DNA of 64,000 nucleotides from Thiothrix eikelboomii (GCF_900167255.1 NZ_FUYB01000015.1:1-64000); one strand, 5' to 3'; positions 1-9,098 are shown, numbered from the stretch's first letter. Made by a program: numbers and translations. Notes: generated by a model not told the origin, from the sequence alone.

Positions 1-192
1 GTACTCTCGCCAGTAACCTAGGGTCAATAATAGTTGATCCTCTAGGCTTAACGGGCTGGGGCGACCCGACTTCTTCTTCGTCAACTCGCCTGCTTTGAGC
101 ACTTCAAGCAGTTCGTGAAAGAGTGGCAGGGGGATTCCTACTCCGCGTTTGAACGCCGAGGGGGATAGAGGTTTCAGGGGTAGGTAGTTCAT
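1..192 (-). CDS. IS5-type transposase, N-terminal fragment (cut by window edge)
   Basis: This ORF starts at an ATG (190-192) and runs off the window after 64 codons. It begins MNYLPLKPLSPSAF and contains GRPSPLSLEDQLL followed by LGYWREY. That matches the N-terminal helix-turn-helix (HTH_Tnp_4 type) of DDE transposases of the IS5 superfamily, where a basic stretch, GRPxxLxxEDQLL and YWREY are typical. The DDE catalytic domain lies outside the window, so activity cannot be judged. It sits immediately downstream of the CRISPR effector operon, on the same strand. The family call rests on the motif only. Confidence 0.65.
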   Translation of the reverse strand, partial: MNYLPLKPLSPSAFKRGVGIPLPLFHELLEVLKAGELTKKKSGRPSPLSLEDQLLLTLGYWREY

Positions 193-236
193 TCTTAACT
201 TTATAGGCGAAAATGACTACTTTCGCAAGAGGTCTA
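1..236 (-). mobile_element. Partial IS5-family insertion sequence (5' end)
   Basis: The left edge of the window cuts an insertion sequence. It holds the first 64 codons of a transposase, preceded by about 40 non-coding bases that end in a likely terminal repeat. On the minus strand this end reads TAGACCTCTTGCGAAAG (about 220-236). The TAG stop of the neighbouring CARF-RelE gene (234-236) coincides with this presumed end, so the insertion may supply that stop codon. The other end is outside the window, so a target duplication cannot be checked. Confidence 0.6.
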
Positions 237-1123
237 ATCTACAATATCCATACGAAAAAATGGAGCATACTTTTGTTTTCGCTGAGCTTTTACGGTCTTT
301 CCAAGGTTGCTGAGCTTACTTCGTTGATCATATTCTTCATGCTCATGCATTTCCCAAATCAGTAACTTCCACTCATCCTCCACAGATACCAGATAACGAT
401 CTGTCGTATTTCCTGGCTTGAGCCATGACACGCCTTCTCCTGCATTGCCATGCAAATCCTCATTCAACTTAACCCTGTCTTTGCCGATACGGGTTAAATA
501 GCGTATAGGGTCAACATCAGCACGCTCACGTAATTTAGATAACCCTTTCATCGCTTCCTGTGAGATAAAAATTGTTAAATCCGAGGGCTGTTGTAGTACT
601 TCAAGCATCAGCATACCTATAGCTGATAAGGTCACTTCTTTACCTTCCCACTCAAAAAGCACTCTGTATTCTTGCCGTTCATCCCAGGTCAGGCAGTCAT
701 TAAATTCTTTCTCGGGTAAAAAGTTTCTCTTTCAATCAGCTCTAATACTTCTTTCAGCGACTGGAGTTTGCTGCGTGCAAAATCCACTGGCAAAGGAGGT
801 AACTCAATAAGTTGGCTTGAGAATTCAAAAATATATCGGCAACTAACGCGCCTGATCATCCCTAGCAATACAGCATAAGGCACCAAAGCCTTGAAGCCTC
901 CAGTTGGGTTTAGCGTACAATTTTCCACTGCTGATAACTTGCTCTGCAAATGTTCATCATTATCTATGCGATATTGAACAAAAGTTTCCAGTAACTGCTT
1001 AGCAGCAGACTGAACTCCACCCATCTCATTAACAATAGATTCATTAAAACGCCGTTTGTCATCAAGGCTTGCTGGTTTCCAGAGCTTTGCGGCACTCGTT
1101 CCAGTTGTACATAAGTAAATCAT
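234..1123 (-). pseudogene. CARF-RelE effector (Cami1-like), split by a one-base frameshift
   Basis: Two reading frames together encode one protein. The first (1123-689, 144 aa) is a CARF domain of APE2256 type, with TTGTSAAK near the start and NPTGGFKALVPYAVLLG at about 70-90. The second (open up to 662-234) has a linker (FEWEGKEVTLSAIG) and then a RelE-like domain with LLIWEMHEHEEYD. Adding one T to the T5 run (A5 on the plus strand, 718-722) joins them as ...ETF-LPEKEFNDCLTWDERQ..., giving about 296 aa. CARF-RelE proteins (Cami1) are cyclic-oligoadenylate-activated, ribosome-dependent mRNA nucleases of type III CRISPR systems. The gene follows the last RAMP gene by one base. The shift may be real inactivation, a sequencing error or programmed frameshifting. 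The C-terminus abuts an IS end and may be altered. Confidence 0.7.
718..722 (+). other. A5 homopolymer at the CARF-RelE frameshift
   Basis: The two halves of the CARF-RelE gene are in register if this run has six A rather than five. Downstream of the run the second frame stays open and continues the family-like sequence into the RelE part; upstream the first frame is CARF. The first frame stops 31 bases beyond the run, at 689. Confidence 0.6.
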
Positions 1124-1124
1124 G

Positions 1125-3296
1125 TTAAGCCCATCCTATAATTTTTATTGCATTGCCCTTGCCCTCAACCACCACTGATTTGATTAGCTGTGTTTTTTGT
1201 GCCTGCTTTTTCTCCTTACTGTCGAGGTCAGCCAGCAGCGCCTCATAAGTTTTAGCCCCTTCTTTCAGTTGTTCATCACTTGGAGGCGAGGCGCGGTTAG
1301 CAGACGCAGAACCATGCGTTGCTGAGGTGGCGGTTAACTGACCAGAACCGGGATTGAGGCTGATTTTGGCGTTTTCCCAAACCTCTCCTTCCCGTTTGAC
1401 TATTTCAATATAGTAATCATTCTGGTGGTTGCCTGCTGTAGCATTCAGGATAACGGATACATGACTTTTGCGTTTCAGTGTTCGCCGATCTTGCACGTAA
1501 GAGGAAAGTACCAGCGCACTTTGTTTGGCTTTCACAAACTCATTTTTATCACGCCCCATGCCCATCACCATGTGCTTTAATTCGCCAGCAAATTGGTCAC
1601 GACAAGCAGGGTCTGCCATTGCGACCAATGCTTCAACAGGTGTGGAGGTGCGCCAATTTTTCCCAAGTTTTTCAGTCATGTATTGTGTAAAAGCTGCAAT
1701 ATACCCATCCGATTCGGCATGAGATGTTTGTGCAGGGTCATTGCACACCAATCGGGAGTTCTGCCAATCCAGCTTGATACTGATTTGCCCATAACCAAAG
1801 GATTTCGCCATACCAAGATTGTGCCGCTTATTTTCTAGCTGCACCGCCCATAACAACGCACCAAGCTCTTGTGGCTTCAGGTTGTGAAAGACTAACCGAC
1901 CTTTAAAAACCGAACCTTTAGCTAGCGTGTGCAAGCGTGTCATTACCTTCTTATTTTTTAGCTGTTCTTGTGTTGGTTCTTGATGCATTACTTCATCATC
2001 AAGATGCACAGGGTAACGCTTCCATCCTCTTAATTCTGGGGCAGGGTTTCCAGCACTGTAGACATACGTTGCATATTGACTGTGTGCAAGCTTTTTGCCG
2101 GACTTGTCGACTTGTTGATAAACATAGTTCGGAAAGTAACTCGGCTTTGCGCCATTGAGAATGGTTTCTTTGGGATCGTTATCAACCTTGTCTTCCCCCT
2201 GCAAAAATGCCGGTTCAAAGTAAACACGCCCTTTCAAAGCATCTTCCGGCTTCTCACCGACCCGCCCAAACAACAACTCGGTAAAATCAGGTTGAGCATT
2301 ATCTACATGATCTTTATGGGTGTGTTGCAACATATCATGTGTTGAAAAGTCACCTGCCAGTTTCGGCATATACGCCAAACCGACTTGTACACGATCCTTA
2401 TTCTGGATGTAAAAAACGGGTACACGCTGTTTGCTCAAGAAACGCTCGCGCCAAAAACCTTTCCAAGGTGAATCAGGCTTGCCATCTTCATCACCGTGAA
2501 TAAATAGAAAATCTCGCCAAGCGTGGCTATCAAGAGCAAACGCATCTTGCTCGCGTGGAGAGTGGAACATGAAGTCTTTGTATTTGCCTTTTGTTTTAGG
2601 CTTATCATCCGTAGCGTCAGAAATTTGTCCTGTCAATACCGGGAAACCAGTTAAGTCTCCGCTACCAATTTGAGTAACCAATTTATAATCTGTTTGAAAT
2701 GAAATATTCCAAGAATCACGAATGCCATGCTTTGCACATAACTGATTCCAAGTGGTGTATTTATCTTTTACAGCCTTACGTTGCTTCACAAAAATCGGGC
2801 TTTTTTCTTTCCACCAAGACTCAAGATCACGGTGGCTCAAGCGCACCATGCTACAGGGTGTGATAGATGGTTTACCTTGTGCATCAAGACTCAAAAAACC
2901 ATAGCTGACATTATTGCGAACACGTTCAGTGTAAGATGCGGACACGTATGTTCCAGAAATATCCCGCAAGCCAAAACGTTTGTCGTCAATGCGGTTCATC
3001 CGTGAGAAAGTGGCGATTTCGGTCACACTGCGAATCACGCCACGCAAACTAGAGCCGGGAATAGCATAACGCTTGTCAGGAGTTTGGAAAAAACGGACTT
3101 GTCCAGACTCACGTTCTGTTCCTTGCTTTTGTTCACCACCCACCATAATCGGTGCTAATGCTTCAATCGTTAGTTCCAATTCCCCACTCACCCCATCACG
3201 AAACGGCAAGTCATGCGAAACCTTGCTACCCCATTCGGGAATAACCACGGTGTCAGAGAGCGGTACAAAGTTGTAAGGCGCATTAATTCTTTCCAT
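1125..3296 (-). CDS. Large type III RAMP protein (TIGR03986 type, Cas7 with insertion)
   Basis: About 723 aa. The ATG at 3296 is chosen over an upstream GTG-type start because GGAGG lies 8 bases before it and it overlaps the preceding stop as TAATG. The N-terminus (APYNFVPLSDTVVIPEWG, then VSHDLPFRDGVSGELEL) and the glycine-rich RAMP motif YAIPGSSLRGVIRSV (about 88-102) are hallmarks of the TIGR03986 family. A second glycine-rich region (MAKSFGYGQISI) lies near 500. A long central insertion separates the RAMP parts. No Asp is visible at the position equivalent to the Csm3 cleavage residue, so this subunit may bind but not cut target RNA (inference). The end (680-723) is Ala/Lys/Glu-rich and probably helical. 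It would be a backbone subunit of the effector complex. Confidence 0.8.
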   Translation of the reverse strand: MERINAPYNFVPLSDTVVIPEWGSKVSHDLPFRDGVSGELELTIEALAPIMVGGEQKQGTERESGQVRFFQTPDKRYAIPGSSLRGVIRSVTEIATFSRMNRIDDKRFGLRDISGTYVSASYTERVRNNVSYGFLSLDAQGKPSITPCSMVRLSHRDLESWWKEKSPIFVKQRKAVKDKYTTWNQLCAKHGIRDSWNISFQTDYKLVTQIGSGDLTGFPVLTGQISDATDDKPKTKGKYKDFMFHSPREQDAFALDSHAWRDFLFIHGDEDGKPDSPWKGFWRERFLSKQRVPVFYIQNKDRVQVGLAYMPKLAGDFSTHDMLQHTHKDHVDNAQPDFTELLFGRVGEKPEDALKGRVYFEPAFLQGEDKVDNDPKETILNGAKPSYFPNYVYQQVDKSGKKLAHSQYATYVYSAGNPAPELRGWKRYPVHLDDEVMHQEPTQEQLKNKKVMTRLHTLAKGSVFKGRLVFHNLKPQELGALLWAVQLENKRHNLGMAKSFGYGQISIKLDWQNSRLVCNDPAQTSHAESDGYIAAFTQYMTEKLGKNWRTSTPVEALVAMADPACRDQFAGELKHMVMGMGRDKNEFVKAKQSALVLSSYVQDRRTLKRKSHVSVILNATAGNHQNDYYIEIVKREGEVWENAKISLNPGSGQLTATSATHGSASANRASPPSDEQLKEGAKTYEALLADLDSKEKKQAQKTQLIKSVVVEGKGNAIKIIGWA

Positions 3297-3793
3297 TATT
3301 CTTTCCCTCCGAAACCAACGAAACAAGCAAACACAGAATTCATGCCGAGTGAGCCGTCTTGTACTTTCCAGAATCGCAAATACCGCAAAGTGGTATTGCC
3401 AGTCTTATCAAACGAAGCAAAATGTTTAACGGTATCAGCTAGATAATCATTACCTTCATTATAGTCATAGCGTGTCACTAACCAGCCACCCTGACCGTTA
3501 TAACGCACATGCAGCGACGCATTGCTATTAGCCACTTCAACGTTTAATAGCATGTCGTAGTCTGTGCTAATTTCTAGTGGTGACTTAAGAAAGAGCTGCT
3601 TGCCTGATTGATAGTCAAGCCAACCAACGCTAGGCTTAAAGCTATCTAGTGCTGCGTAAACTGATCCTACAGTTGTCAAAGTCTCGATTTTTACCGATAA
3701 ATCATACGTCTTGGATTCTAAGGTAGGCAGTTTTGCATCACGTACTGCTTCACGCAAAGTTTCGTATTGTTGGAGAATCTCTTGTGCATTCAT
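3296..3793 (-). CDS. csx19: Small type III-D accessory protein, probably Csx19-like
   Basis: 165 aa. The start at 3793 overlaps the stop of the preceding gene (ATGA) and has GGGAG upstream. An in-frame ATG 7 codons earlier is less likely. No catalytic motif is seen. The body is predicted beta-rich: DYDMLLNVEVANSNASL, then LHVRYNGQGGWLVTRYDY, and LRYLRFWKV near 145. This layout of a hydrophobic strand, a W-L-x-R strand and a final Y-L-R-F-W strand resembles the TIGR03984/Csx19 proteins found between csx10-like and RAMP genes of type III-D loci. The assignment rests on position and overall pattern rather than a sharp motif. It could be a subtype-specific protein of another family. Confidence 0.45.
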   Translation of the reverse strand: MNAQEILQQYETLREAVRDAKLPTLESKTYDLSVKIETLTTVGSVYAALDSFKPSVGWLDYQSGKQLFLKSPLEISTDYDMLLNVEVANSNASLHVRYNGQGGWLVTRYDYNEGNDYLADTVKHFASFDKTGNTTLRYLRFWKVQDGSLGMNSVFACFVGFGGKE

Positions 3794-5253
3794 TCTGCTG
3801 CTCCCTGTATCCATTTGCCACCATCTGACCAGATAACTTCTCCGTCGAAGAAACCATGCCCTTTAGAAACACCAGCACCTAAGGCAAGTCGCCCTTGGCA
3901 TAAATCATTGAGTGCGTATTGCAGTGATTTTTTCGCTATTGATGTAATGTTTTGATCTTTTTTAATAGTAAGGCACAGCTTTACATCTTTACCCCACACC
4001 ATTTCCTCAGAAAACAGCATGTGATCACGCACACTGCCAGAAAAGCGGTCAATAGAGTTGTGCATAATGATTTGCAGATCGGTTCTAGTGAAAGTTTGGT
4101 AAGCATCATCTATGAAGACACAACCTGCTTGGCCCTTGTGCTCACCTTTGCGTTGTTCGTCACTCGCAAAACCGAACAATTGTTGAATCACATCGCAATG
4201 TTCGGATTTATCAAAATCCTTTTGTTTACCCGTTTCATCTGGCTCAAGATAGTCATCAGCCCAAAGACCGTTGAAGCGATTAGCATGGAAGGCAATCCGA
4301 TGTGATAACGCACCTTTGACCGAAGAGCCGGGAATAAGCAGATATTCGGCAGCAGGCTCAGGCTGGTTGTTGTTTTTCCATTTAATACGCTGTTCTAGTT
4401 TGGGCAGAAGATCGGCAGTTTTGCCATTGCTATCACTCAATGTAGGTTTTTCACCTTGCCCAATGCGCCAATAACTATTAGGTGTGAGGATAAGCGTTGC
4501 AGTCACTACTATCTTGTTATTATCATTTTCAGATAATTTGCGTAGATTGAATCCAACGCGGCTATTTATATCGCGTTGCATTTTGTTAAAAGTGTTTCTA
4601 CCTTTCTCTTGAGTAAGATCCGCCATTAACTTTTGTACTTCTATAATTTTGAGCCTGCCTAAACCTGCACGAGTAGATCCACCTAAACGAAATAGTGGGT
4701 GATGTAATAAGGCTAAAACACGCTCCCACTGCGCGTCGTTTTGTGTAGCACTCCATAAAGAAAGCTCCACGGTAAAGCGATAACCTGCAGGCAAAACTGC
4801 ACGATCAAACTTACCTTGGTCGGCACTTACCCCTTTGTGATTTAGCCTGACTCGATCGCGACTAGTAGGCGCACCAGCCAAACTCAAGGCCACTTTAAGG
4901 ATTTCGTCCTTTTCAATAGCATCGCGTTGTTTACCCAAACATAAGCCTTGTATCGCATTGCCTTTGCTATCTTGAATGTAGCCCCATGATACTTGTAGTC
5001 GAGAAGAGTGGCTTTGCTCACTATTTTTATGATCTTGGTAACCAAACAATTCGTTTGAATCTGCTTTGCCATGTTCGTCCTGATACAAATGCCGTAGTAC
5101 ACCTGTCAGGCTTGAACCCGGAATCGTCGGCAAACCATTAGCATCCAACACTAAACTGCTATCAAATACACCGTTAGCTTTGCCAGTCGCAATCGAAAGA
5201 GGAGTGACTGTTTCCAGTGTGACGCGGGTAATATGAAAAATGCTTGGTTTCAT
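3790..5253 (-). CDS. Double Cas7 (two fused Csm3-like RAMP domains)
   Basis: 487 aa with two RAMP repeats. The first has the motif LPTIPGSSLTGVLRHLYQ (about 39-56), preceded by GVFDSSLVLD, where the Asp sits at the usual Csm3 cleavage position, and ends with LGGSTRAGLGRLKI (about 190-203). The second has YLLIPGSSVKGALSHR near 305 and a final LGAGVSKGHGFFDG glycine loop near 460; its equivalent Asp is not obvious. Tandem Cas7 fusions are known from III-D variants, where they replace two copies of a separate Cas7. The start overlaps the csx10 stop (ATGA), with GGAG upstream. Probably one half cuts target RNA and the other is structural (inference). Confidence 0.8.
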   Translation of the reverse strand: MKPSIFHITRVTLETVTPLSIATGKANGVFDSSLVLDANGLPTIPGSSLTGVLRHLYQDEHGKADSNELFGYQDHKNSEQSHSSRLQVSWGYIQDSKGNAIQGLCLGKQRDAIEKDEILKVALSLAGAPTSRDRVRLNHKGVSADQGKFDRAVLPAGYRFTVELSLWSATQNDAQWERVLALLHHPLFRLGGSTRAGLGRLKIIEVQKLMADLTQEKGRNTFNKMQRDINSRVGFNLRKLSENDNNKIVVTATLILTPNSYWRIGQGEKPTLSDSNGKTADLLPKLEQRIKWKNNNQPEPAAEYLLIPGSSVKGALSHRIAFHANRFNGLWADDYLEPDETGKQKDFDKSEHCDVIQQLFGFASDEQRKGEHKGQAGCVFIDDAYQTFTRTDLQIIMHNSIDRFSGSVRDHMLFSEEMVWGKDVKLCLTIKKDQNITSIAKKSLQYALNDLCQGRLALGAGVSKGHGFFDGEVIWSDGGKWIQGAAE

Positions 5254-6797
5254 TCCTGTACTCCTTTTGGGTCTTTCAACTCCGCCATGATTTCGCGTAC
5301 TAGATGTTGGATAAGTGGCGCTGGTTTAGGTTGATAACGGCCATCTTTCTTTTCAGATTCTGTTGCCAGTTTTAAGAACCAAGTGTAGAAACTACATAGA
5401 TTTTCATCTTGCCAGAACTCATCCTTCCAGCCTTCGCCTTTGGCTTTAAACGAACCATCAGTGGCATTGATAAAAGTTTCCAAACTCTGGCGACTTTTGG
5501 CAGCGGCAAGTACTGCTCCCCATTGGCTCTGTGAGGGGCCGATATGCACCTCTTTATCTAAACCTTTCAAACCACGAGCACTTTGCATTAAGACTTGATA
5601 GGTACGTGCGATTTGGCGTGCTTCTCGCGCAAATTTCTGTTGAGTACTGTTTTGTTTTTGTTGAGATTCCAACCACGTAATGAGGGCTGGTTTGGGTGGA
5701 TCATTTCCTTGCTCATCTTTAGCCGAGGTAGTGATTAATGGTTGTGCAGAATCGTCAAATTTTGGTTGTTCATCGGCTAATAACGGCGGATTAAGCCACA
5801 CTTGCCCTAAGCCTGCTTGCCGCTCTATACCTAAGCCTGCTTTAATCTTTTCCAAGTGCTCGTCTGTTAAAGGCGATTCCAGCTTGTAAACTAAGACACT
5901 GCCTTTATTGATAACTTGCCGCTCCATTTCATAGCTTTTTTTACAAGCGTTCCATGTTGAGTAGCGACGGGTACGCAGAAAACTGTTTTCGGCGAGGAAC
6001 ACACCTTTGGGCAAACCCAAATCTTGTGAGCTGGGTGTTAATGTGGGCTGCCCATACTGATCAAGCACCATCAAATCCGAGAGTAGCCAAAGGGTCATTT
6101 CAGTGTCGCTAGTTTTGGTAGGCACTAGGGCAGATTTGGCTTCAATAAACTCAACTTTTGCTCGCCCATACTCAGCGCTGCGTGAGCGGCCTAATAGGAT
6201 AGGTTGAGCAAGCGCTGCTTTTAGCTGTTTAAGTTCAACATCAGAAAAATCATTATCACAGTGGATTTGAGCATAAAAGTGCTGCCCAGCCTGTAAAGCA
6301 TCATAGCCAAACAAAGCAGCGTCTTTTGCCCGTCCGGTATCGGCATTGATAGCGGTTTTCATACGGAAAGATTTATCTGGGGTAACAAATTGCCCATTCA
6401 ACCCCACATAGCCAGAGCGTAGTTGTTGAGGTTGAGGAGTGGGCTGCCCGGGTAACTTTTTATCTAGGCATTTATCCAAACGTCGCACTTGCTCAGGATC
6501 AATTTTATTATCTTGGATCGCTTTAGCACCCTTGGCTTGATGCCAGCAGGCAGGTATCGGAAAGGTTTGATAGCCCTGTTCGGTCAGCGGATAAGCATTA
6601 CCAAAACGCATTTGCCCCGAGTGAAACCAGTTAAAGGCTCGGCTATTACCAATCTCTTTATAAAGCCTTGCTGCGGCTGCACCAAGTAAGGCTCCACCCG
6701 GAATATAATCCAAAGCACGATGTGCGCCCTCGGTAGCATTGCGCTCGCTGAAAATACAGTCGTCTTGTAAGGTAATAATTAAATCCAAAGTTTTCAT
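5250..6797 (-). CDS. csx10: Csx10-like RAMP (Cas5-type) with helical C-terminal extension
   Basis: 515 aa. The N-terminal half fits Csx10: LDYIPGGALLGAAAARLY (about 28-45), RMKTAINADTGRAKDAALF (about 144-162), ILLGRSRSAEYGRAKV (about 198-213), YSTWNACKKS and INKGSVLVYKLE (about 277-306), and IERQAGLGQVWL near 322. Csx10 is the Cas5-like subunit diagnostic of subtype III-D. Residues about 365-515 are charged and predicted mostly helical, with no RAMP motif. Because no separate small-subunit (Cas11/Csm2) gene is present, this tail could serve as a fused Cas11 (inference). It overlaps the preceding gene by one base (TAATG) and the next by four. Confidence 0.78.
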   Translation of the reverse strand: MKTLDLIITLQDDCIFSERNATEGAHRALDYIPGGALLGAAAARLYKEIGNSRAFNWFHSGQMRFGNAYPLTEQGYQTFPIPACWHQAKGAKAIQDNKIDPEQVRRLDKCLDKKLPGQPTPQPQQLRSGYVGLNGQFVTPDKSFRMKTAINADTGRAKDAALFGYDALQAGQHFYAQIHCDNDFSDVELKQLKAALAQPILLGRSRSAEYGRAKVEFIEAKSALVPTKTSDTEMTLWLLSDLMVLDQYGQPTLTPSSQDLGLPKGVFLAENSFLRTRRYSTWNACKKSYEMERQVINKGSVLVYKLESPLTDEHLEKIKAGLGIERQAGLGQVWLNPPLLADEQPKFDDSAQPLITTSAKDEQGNDPPKPALITWLESQQKQNSTQQKFAREARQIARTYQVLMQSARGLKGLDKEVHIGPSQSQWGAVLAAAKSRQSLETFINATDGSFKAKGEGWKDEFWQDENLCSFYTWFLKLATESEKKDGRYQPKPAPLIQHLVREIMAELKDPKGVQE

Positions 6798-7399
6798 TAT
6801 TTATCCTCCAAGGTCACGACGGCACGGCCTAAGCCTCGACTGCGATGTGCGCCTACGGCTTGAATCAAGTTTAATGACTGCTCGATGGTTTTATGCCAGT
6901 TAGGAATCTTGTGCTCTGCATTGGGCACTTCATCAAGAGTGGCGTAAAGTGTAAGTGGGATCACCACCTCCATGCCACGCAAGCTTTTATTCACGGCTGT
7001 ACCTGTTTCATGTTCAATAGCTGTCGCGTGAATGCTGCGATACAAGCTCGGAATCAGGCTATTTTTGCCACCCTCATCTTTGGCACTTTTGATTAAGTAG
7101 TAACGAATGTCATCCGCTAAGACAGCATCACTAACACGTACTAAGCCCAACCATGTATCACCATCATCTGCACCTGCGCCAAACAGCTTATTTGCCAAAC
7201 TAGGCGGCGAGGTATTCGCTTGAGTAAACTGTTCCCAACGCGAAACCGCATCACGCAGAATACCTTTAAGCGACTTCCCTGGTAAGCACGGTAAATCGTC
7301 TTTATCACGGTGTGTAACTGCATCCACATCACTACCTCGACCACTGCCTGTGCCGGGATGCCAATAACTTTGAATATCAATTTTGAGTTGGTAGCTCAT
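6797..7399 (-). CDS. csm3: Cas7 (Csm3-like RAMP backbone subunit)
   Basis: 200 aa, a typical Csm3 length. The N-terminus carries YWHPGTGSGRGSDVDAV and then LPCLPGKSLKGILRDAV (about 36-52), the RAMP glycine loop followed by a helix. Asp26 in SDVDAV aligns with the catalytic Asp of Csm3, so target-RNA cleavage is plausible. The C-terminal loop is VGAHRSRGLGRAVV (about 182-195). The start overlaps the cas10 stop (ATGA), with GGGAA 8 bases upstream. Several copies may line the crRNA, although the double Cas7 in the same operon suggests a fixed stoichiometry as in III-D variants. Confidence 0.82.
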   Translation of the reverse strand: MSYQLKIDIQSYWHPGTGSGRGSDVDAVTHRDKDDLPCLPGKSLKGILRDAVSRWEQFTQANTSPPSLANKLFGAGADDGDTWLGLVRVSDAVLADDIRYYLIKSAKDEGGKNSLIPSLYRSIHATAIEHETGTAVNKSLRGMEVVIPLTLYATLDEVPNAEHKIPNWHKTIEQSLNLIQAVGAHRSRGLGRAVVTLEDK

Positions 7400-8973
7400 A
7401 CTTGTGTTCCCTTTTCTGGATTCAGGTTATTGCCGACAGCACTGAGTGACAGTACATCTTCAAAAGGCACGGCTTGTGGTTGCTTTACGTCAAAATCCGC
7501 TTTTGGCTCACTGAGCTGTTTGAACAAAGAGTTAAATGTTGCCCAGTTTTTTGGCTCGCGTTCAGTCATTACCTCTTTCCAACGACGGTAACGGCTTTGT
7601 GCCTGTTCAGCCGATTGATGCAGTAAGCCTGTGACTTGCCGCAATGCGCCTTGGGAAATTTCGGACTTCTCTAAAAATTTTTGTAATTCCAGTAAATCGG
7701 TGAGATTAGGTAGGTTCTCATGGGATTCCAACGTGTAGCAATCACGGCTTAAGGTTATCTTGTCAGCAGTGAGTTCACGCTTCAGCACATCATCAAAATC
7801 ATCCAGCAGTGTGCTGGTGACACGGTAAAACGACAGTGAGGAAGGTACTTGTTTACCATCCAGTAAATTTTTATCTTTTTTGGCAGTTTTTTTGGCGTGT
7901 TTGCACAAACCCTCTGCCAAATCATGCAACGCAGCAAAGGGCTGGCTGGATTTGGCATACACGATACCAGCACAAGCCGTCAGCTTCTTTGGCAGAATCC
8001 TGCTTAAATCAGCGTGTTGTTTACGCAGGAGGTCAAACTGTCTTTTGCTTTCCTCTTCAAAGGCTTGCAAAAAGGCTTGGGTAAACGGTAATGCAAGGTC
8101 AGCACGCACGATCATGGTAAGGTCGTCACCACCTAAGACAATCGGACGTGCTGGAAACAAACCATCCTGCATATTTAGGAACAAAATTTTGCTAACGGCA
8201 TTTGCTGATGCTACTTCTGTCGCTGTTTTTATGGATTCGGAAACATCACGAAATATTTTAATGTACTGATCGTTTTTTATAACGTTTCTATCGACCTTAT
8301 CCTTCAAATCCATCAGTAGCTGGCCAAAACCATTACCATCAGCGTGAATCAAACCAATGAGCTGGTTGTCTTTACTGAACGGAAAGTTTTTTCCGTCTTG
8401 TCCTTCTTCAGGTGTGAGATTGACAGGCCATTCACCTTGATGAGAGTCCCACATGACTCGCTCGGCCAATGCTTGGCTTTTAGCGAAATCACGCTTTCTT
8501 GCAGTGACTTGATCAATACGCTCAGTACGGATGGTGTTGGTAACAGGCTCCCCCGTGCGCCCAAAGCGCAAAGTAAAAACACTGGCTTGCGGCAGTTTTG
8601 TTTTTGGGCGATTACGGTCAGCCATCAATGCATCATGAGCTTTTTGGAAGGCTTTAATCGCATTATCACCTTGTGCTTTGGCATGAATAAAATCTAGGTC
8701 GGGGGCATATTGGCGGAAAACTAAAGGCCACAGGTTAGCGAGTTTTTCAATAGCATCGTTGCTTTCACTGAAAGCGTAGAAAGCTGCACCACCGCAGCGG
8801 GATAACTCGATGTCTTTTTCTAAGTTCAGCGATCGAAGGGTTCGCTTTAACAAGCCATTATCAGCAGTGAGTTGTTCGATCAGTTCACTGCCACCGATGA
8901 CTTCTTTGAGTTTGTTGGTAGCAAAAATATACGACTGGATTGACTTCGCTTCAAATAAATACGAATAGGTCAC
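7396..8973 (-). CDS. cas10: Cas10 large subunit without HD domain, GGDD intact
   Basis: 525 aa from a GTG start that overlaps an upstream short frame (GTGA). Cas10 makes cyclic oligoadenylates from ATP when the complex binds target RNA. The protein begins directly with a Cas10/Cmr2-like domain (YLFEAKSIQSYIFATNKLKE). A palm segment IGLIHADGNGFGQLL lies near 206-220 and the cyclase motif VLGGDDLTMIV near 279-289. No N-terminal HD motif exists, so single-strand DNA cleavage by this subunit is not expected. The rest (about 430-525) is the helical D4-like end. The intact GGDD fits the two CARF genes in the same operon, which would respond to the messenger. Confidence 0.88.
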   Translation of the reverse strand: MTYSYLFEAKSIQSYIFATNKLKEVIGGSELIEQLTADNGLLKRTLRSLNLEKDIELSRCGGAAFYAFSESNDAIEKLANLWPLVFRQYAPDLDFIHAKAQGDNAIKAFQKAHDALMADRNRPKTKLPQASVFTLRFGRTGEPVTNTIRTERIDQVTARKRDFAKSQALAERVMWDSHQGEWPVNLTPEEGQDGKNFPFSKDNQLIGLIHADGNGFGQLLMDLKDKVDRNVIKNDQYIKIFRDVSESIKTATEVASANAVSKILFLNMQDGLFPARPIVLGGDDLTMIVRADLALPFTQAFLQAFEEESKRQFDLLRKQHADLSRILPKKLTACAGIVYAKSSQPFAALHDLAEGLCKHAKKTAKKDKNLLDGKQVPSSLSFYRVTSTLLDDFDDVLKRELTADKITLSRDCYTLESHENLPNLTDLLELQKFLEKSEISQGALRQVTGLLHQSAEQAQSRYRRWKEVMTEREPKNWATFNSLFKQLSEPKADFDVKQPQAVPFEDVLSLSAVGNNLNPEKGTQV

Positions 8974-9098
8974 GAACTGCCCCCTTTAGGTAAGATGCTC
9001 TTTGCCATTAATGCCATAAATTGACAGTGCTGATTATTAACCAATTCAGTTAACTCGTCACGAATAACAAGCTTGTCAAATTCACCTTGAATGATAAT
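8970..9098 (-). other. Short open frame ahead of cas10 (possible gene remnant)
   Basis: Forty-two codons are open between a stop at 9099-9101 and a TGA that overlaps the cas10 GTG start. The translation reads IIIQGEFDKLVIRDELTEL and ends MALMAKSILPKGGSS. It looks protein-like, and the GTGA overlap suggests translational coupling. However, it lacks an ATG except internal ones (codons 28 and 31) and has no ribosome-binding site. It may be the tail of a lost gene or start at ATT. I do not recognise it. Confidence 0.3.
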
